DNA of 64,000 nt from Thiocystis violascens DSM 198 (GTDB lineage Bacteria; Pseudomonadota; Gammaproteobacteria; Chromatiales; Chromatiaceae), in assembly GCF_000227745.2 (NCBI RefSeq), contig NC_018012.1:2402501-2466500 (forward strand), read 5' to 3'. The notes beneath the pieces were generated by a model, which was not told where the DNA came from, did not search any database, and saw only the letters and a list, made by a program, of their open reading frames with translations. This document shows positions 63,241 to 64,000 of the stretch, piece by piece. The translations under genes were made by a program, and so were the position numbers. Position 1 is the first letter of the stretch, and each line of letters starts with the position of its first letter.

Positions 63241-64000
63241 TCAAGCGCGGTAGCCAATCCGAAACCCACCCCAGTGGCGTCCTTTGACATAGACGGGCGC
63301 CGAGATGTCATGAAGAATCTCGCCCGTATCGCGCCGATAGGTCTGAATCAGGAAGGGTAATTCATGCACCCCGCATTGTTTGCCCACCGGGTCGTCGAAA
63401 CGACGTTTGGTCCGGTTGTACGGCATGTCGCGTGCTTCGTCACCCGTCAGCGGCTGTGAAAAACGCCTGTTGTGAGTCGGAACATAGCCGCTGCGATCAC
63501 AACCGATAGCATAGGTTATTTGGGTGTCGCGCTCCAGAATCGGCTCCTGAACGCGGGGAAACAGCCGGTCGGTCAGGGCGTCGAAATCGGTAGAGAATTT
63601 TTGCGGCCTGGTATTGGGGATCGGGCGATACGTCGGATCGAACAGCGCCTCTTCGCTCACCTCTCTGGCCGATATCGCGTGTTCCAGCACCCTGCCCACC
63701 TCCTCGGCCGCCTGCTGCACGATCGACGGCATGCGCTGATGGACTGCCCTTGCCTGGTTACCCGCATTGCCAAGACGAAAGACGTTGCTGATTTCATGCA
63801 GATTGGCGGCCAGTCCTTCGAGCCCCTGAGCCTCCTGGAGCGAGTTGGCCGCACCAACGGCGTTACGTTCGATCATGCCCATGATTTCATGCACATGCTC
63901 CAACACATGGTCGGCCTCGCGGCTTTGATGAGCAATCGCGGTCGCGATTTCGGCGATGCGCGCCATATTCTGTTCCGCGCCCTGATTGATGCGTTCGAGC
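63241..64000 (-). CDS. methyl-accepting chemotaxis protein, 3' part
   Basis: The gene runs off the right edge; about 250 C-terminal residues are visible. The first half is part of a helical MCP signalling region (IAEIATAIAHQSREADHVLE). Instead of ending in a pentapeptide tether, it continues into a C-terminal sensory-type domain, including TYAIGCDRSGYVPTHNRRFSQ in segments and ISAPVYVKGRHWGGFRIGYRA at the end. That layout occurs in MCPs with a C-terminal Cache/PAS-like domain. Ligand is unknown. It precedes xseA by 57 bases on the same strand. Confidence 0.8.
   Translation of the reverse strand, partial: LERINQGAEQNMARIAEIATAIAHQSREADHVLEHVHEIMGMIERNAVGAANSLQEAQGLEGLAANLHEISNVFRLGNAGNQARAVHQRMPSIVQQAAEEVGRVLEHAISAREVSEEALFDPTYRPIPNTRPQKFSTDFDALTDRLFPRVQEPILERDTQITYAIGCDRSGYVPTHNRRFSQPLTGDEARDMPYNRTKRRFDDPVGKQCGVHELPFLIQTYRRDTGEILHDISAPVYVKGRHWGGFRIGYRA

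Overview
The window reads as a chromosomal segment of a GC-rich gammaproteobacterium, most likely a purple sulfur bacterium (Chromatiaceae-like). The evidence is indirect: a Tat-exported thiosulfohydrolase SoxB, a gammaproteobacterial lpt/rpoN/pts locus, a PomAB-type flagellar stator, type IV pilus minor pilins, and argH next to an AlgR-type regulator. No rRNA, tRNA or CRISPR array was recognised.

Layout. 1-2103: a left-edge terminator and soxB (minus). 2436-6496: a minor-pilin operon pilE-fimT-pilW-pilX-pilV (plus) without pilY1; pilV is followed in frame, after one amber codon, by an acidic, eight-cysteine tail. 6521-11587: a REP pair, ygiQ, pomA-pomB-pilZ and a small RRM protein. 11665-13514: a stand-alone lpxD and a Pro-rich periplasmic protein with six-residue repeats. 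13664-13884: nested palindromes and a heptamer tandem repeat. 13895-16538: a two-gene unit of an RLAN/RimK-type ATP-grasp ligase and a GNAT-C39 peptidase fusion. 16606-26317: a coiled-coil/PD-(D/E)XK protein, argE, a zinc metallopeptidase, cardiolipin synthase, a MazG-type pyrophosphatase, argH, an AlgR-like regulator, a CPBP membrane protease and a Cof-type HAD phosphatase, with a repeat-dense intergenic region at 25104-25501.

26365-29177 holds an intact IS5-family element abutting a decayed IS1182-like element that ends on the stop codon of an EF-G-like gene. 31550-44265 is a long plus-strand block: a PEBP protein, kdsD-kdsC-lptC-lptA-lptB (Kdo synthesis and LPS transport), rpoN-hpf-ptsN-hprK-rapZ-EIIA(Man)-ptsH-ptsI (sigma-54 and a regulatory phosphotransferase chain with no sugar permease) and mgtE.

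44285-59586 starts with a MipA/OmpV-like outer membrane protein and continues into an aryl-polyene/xanthomonadin-type locus. It has a chorismatase-like starter enzyme, methyltransferase, acyl carrier protein, COG4648 membrane protein, AMP ligase, two hotdog dehydratases, LpxL-type acyltransferase, LolA-like carrier, MMPL exporter, ketosynthase plus a cysteine-less partner, then a GT2 glycosyltransferase, lipoprotein, DUF218 protein and B12-binding radical SAM enzyme. No ketoreductase and only one ACP are visible, so the pathway probably borrows parts from elsewhere. A truncated IS4-type transposase and a second, protein-identical, inverted copy of the IS5-family element close the locus, followed by two TTTAA-ended palindromic elements, xseA and the 3' part of a chemoreceptor gene.

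The points most worth a second look are the amber-interrupted PilV, the dockerin-like calcium loops and missing Glu5 in PilW, the ATP-grasp/GNAT-C39 pair, the reduced aryl-polyene-type locus with its add-on genes, and a family of about 90-bp palindromic elements, one of which ends immediately before a start codon.
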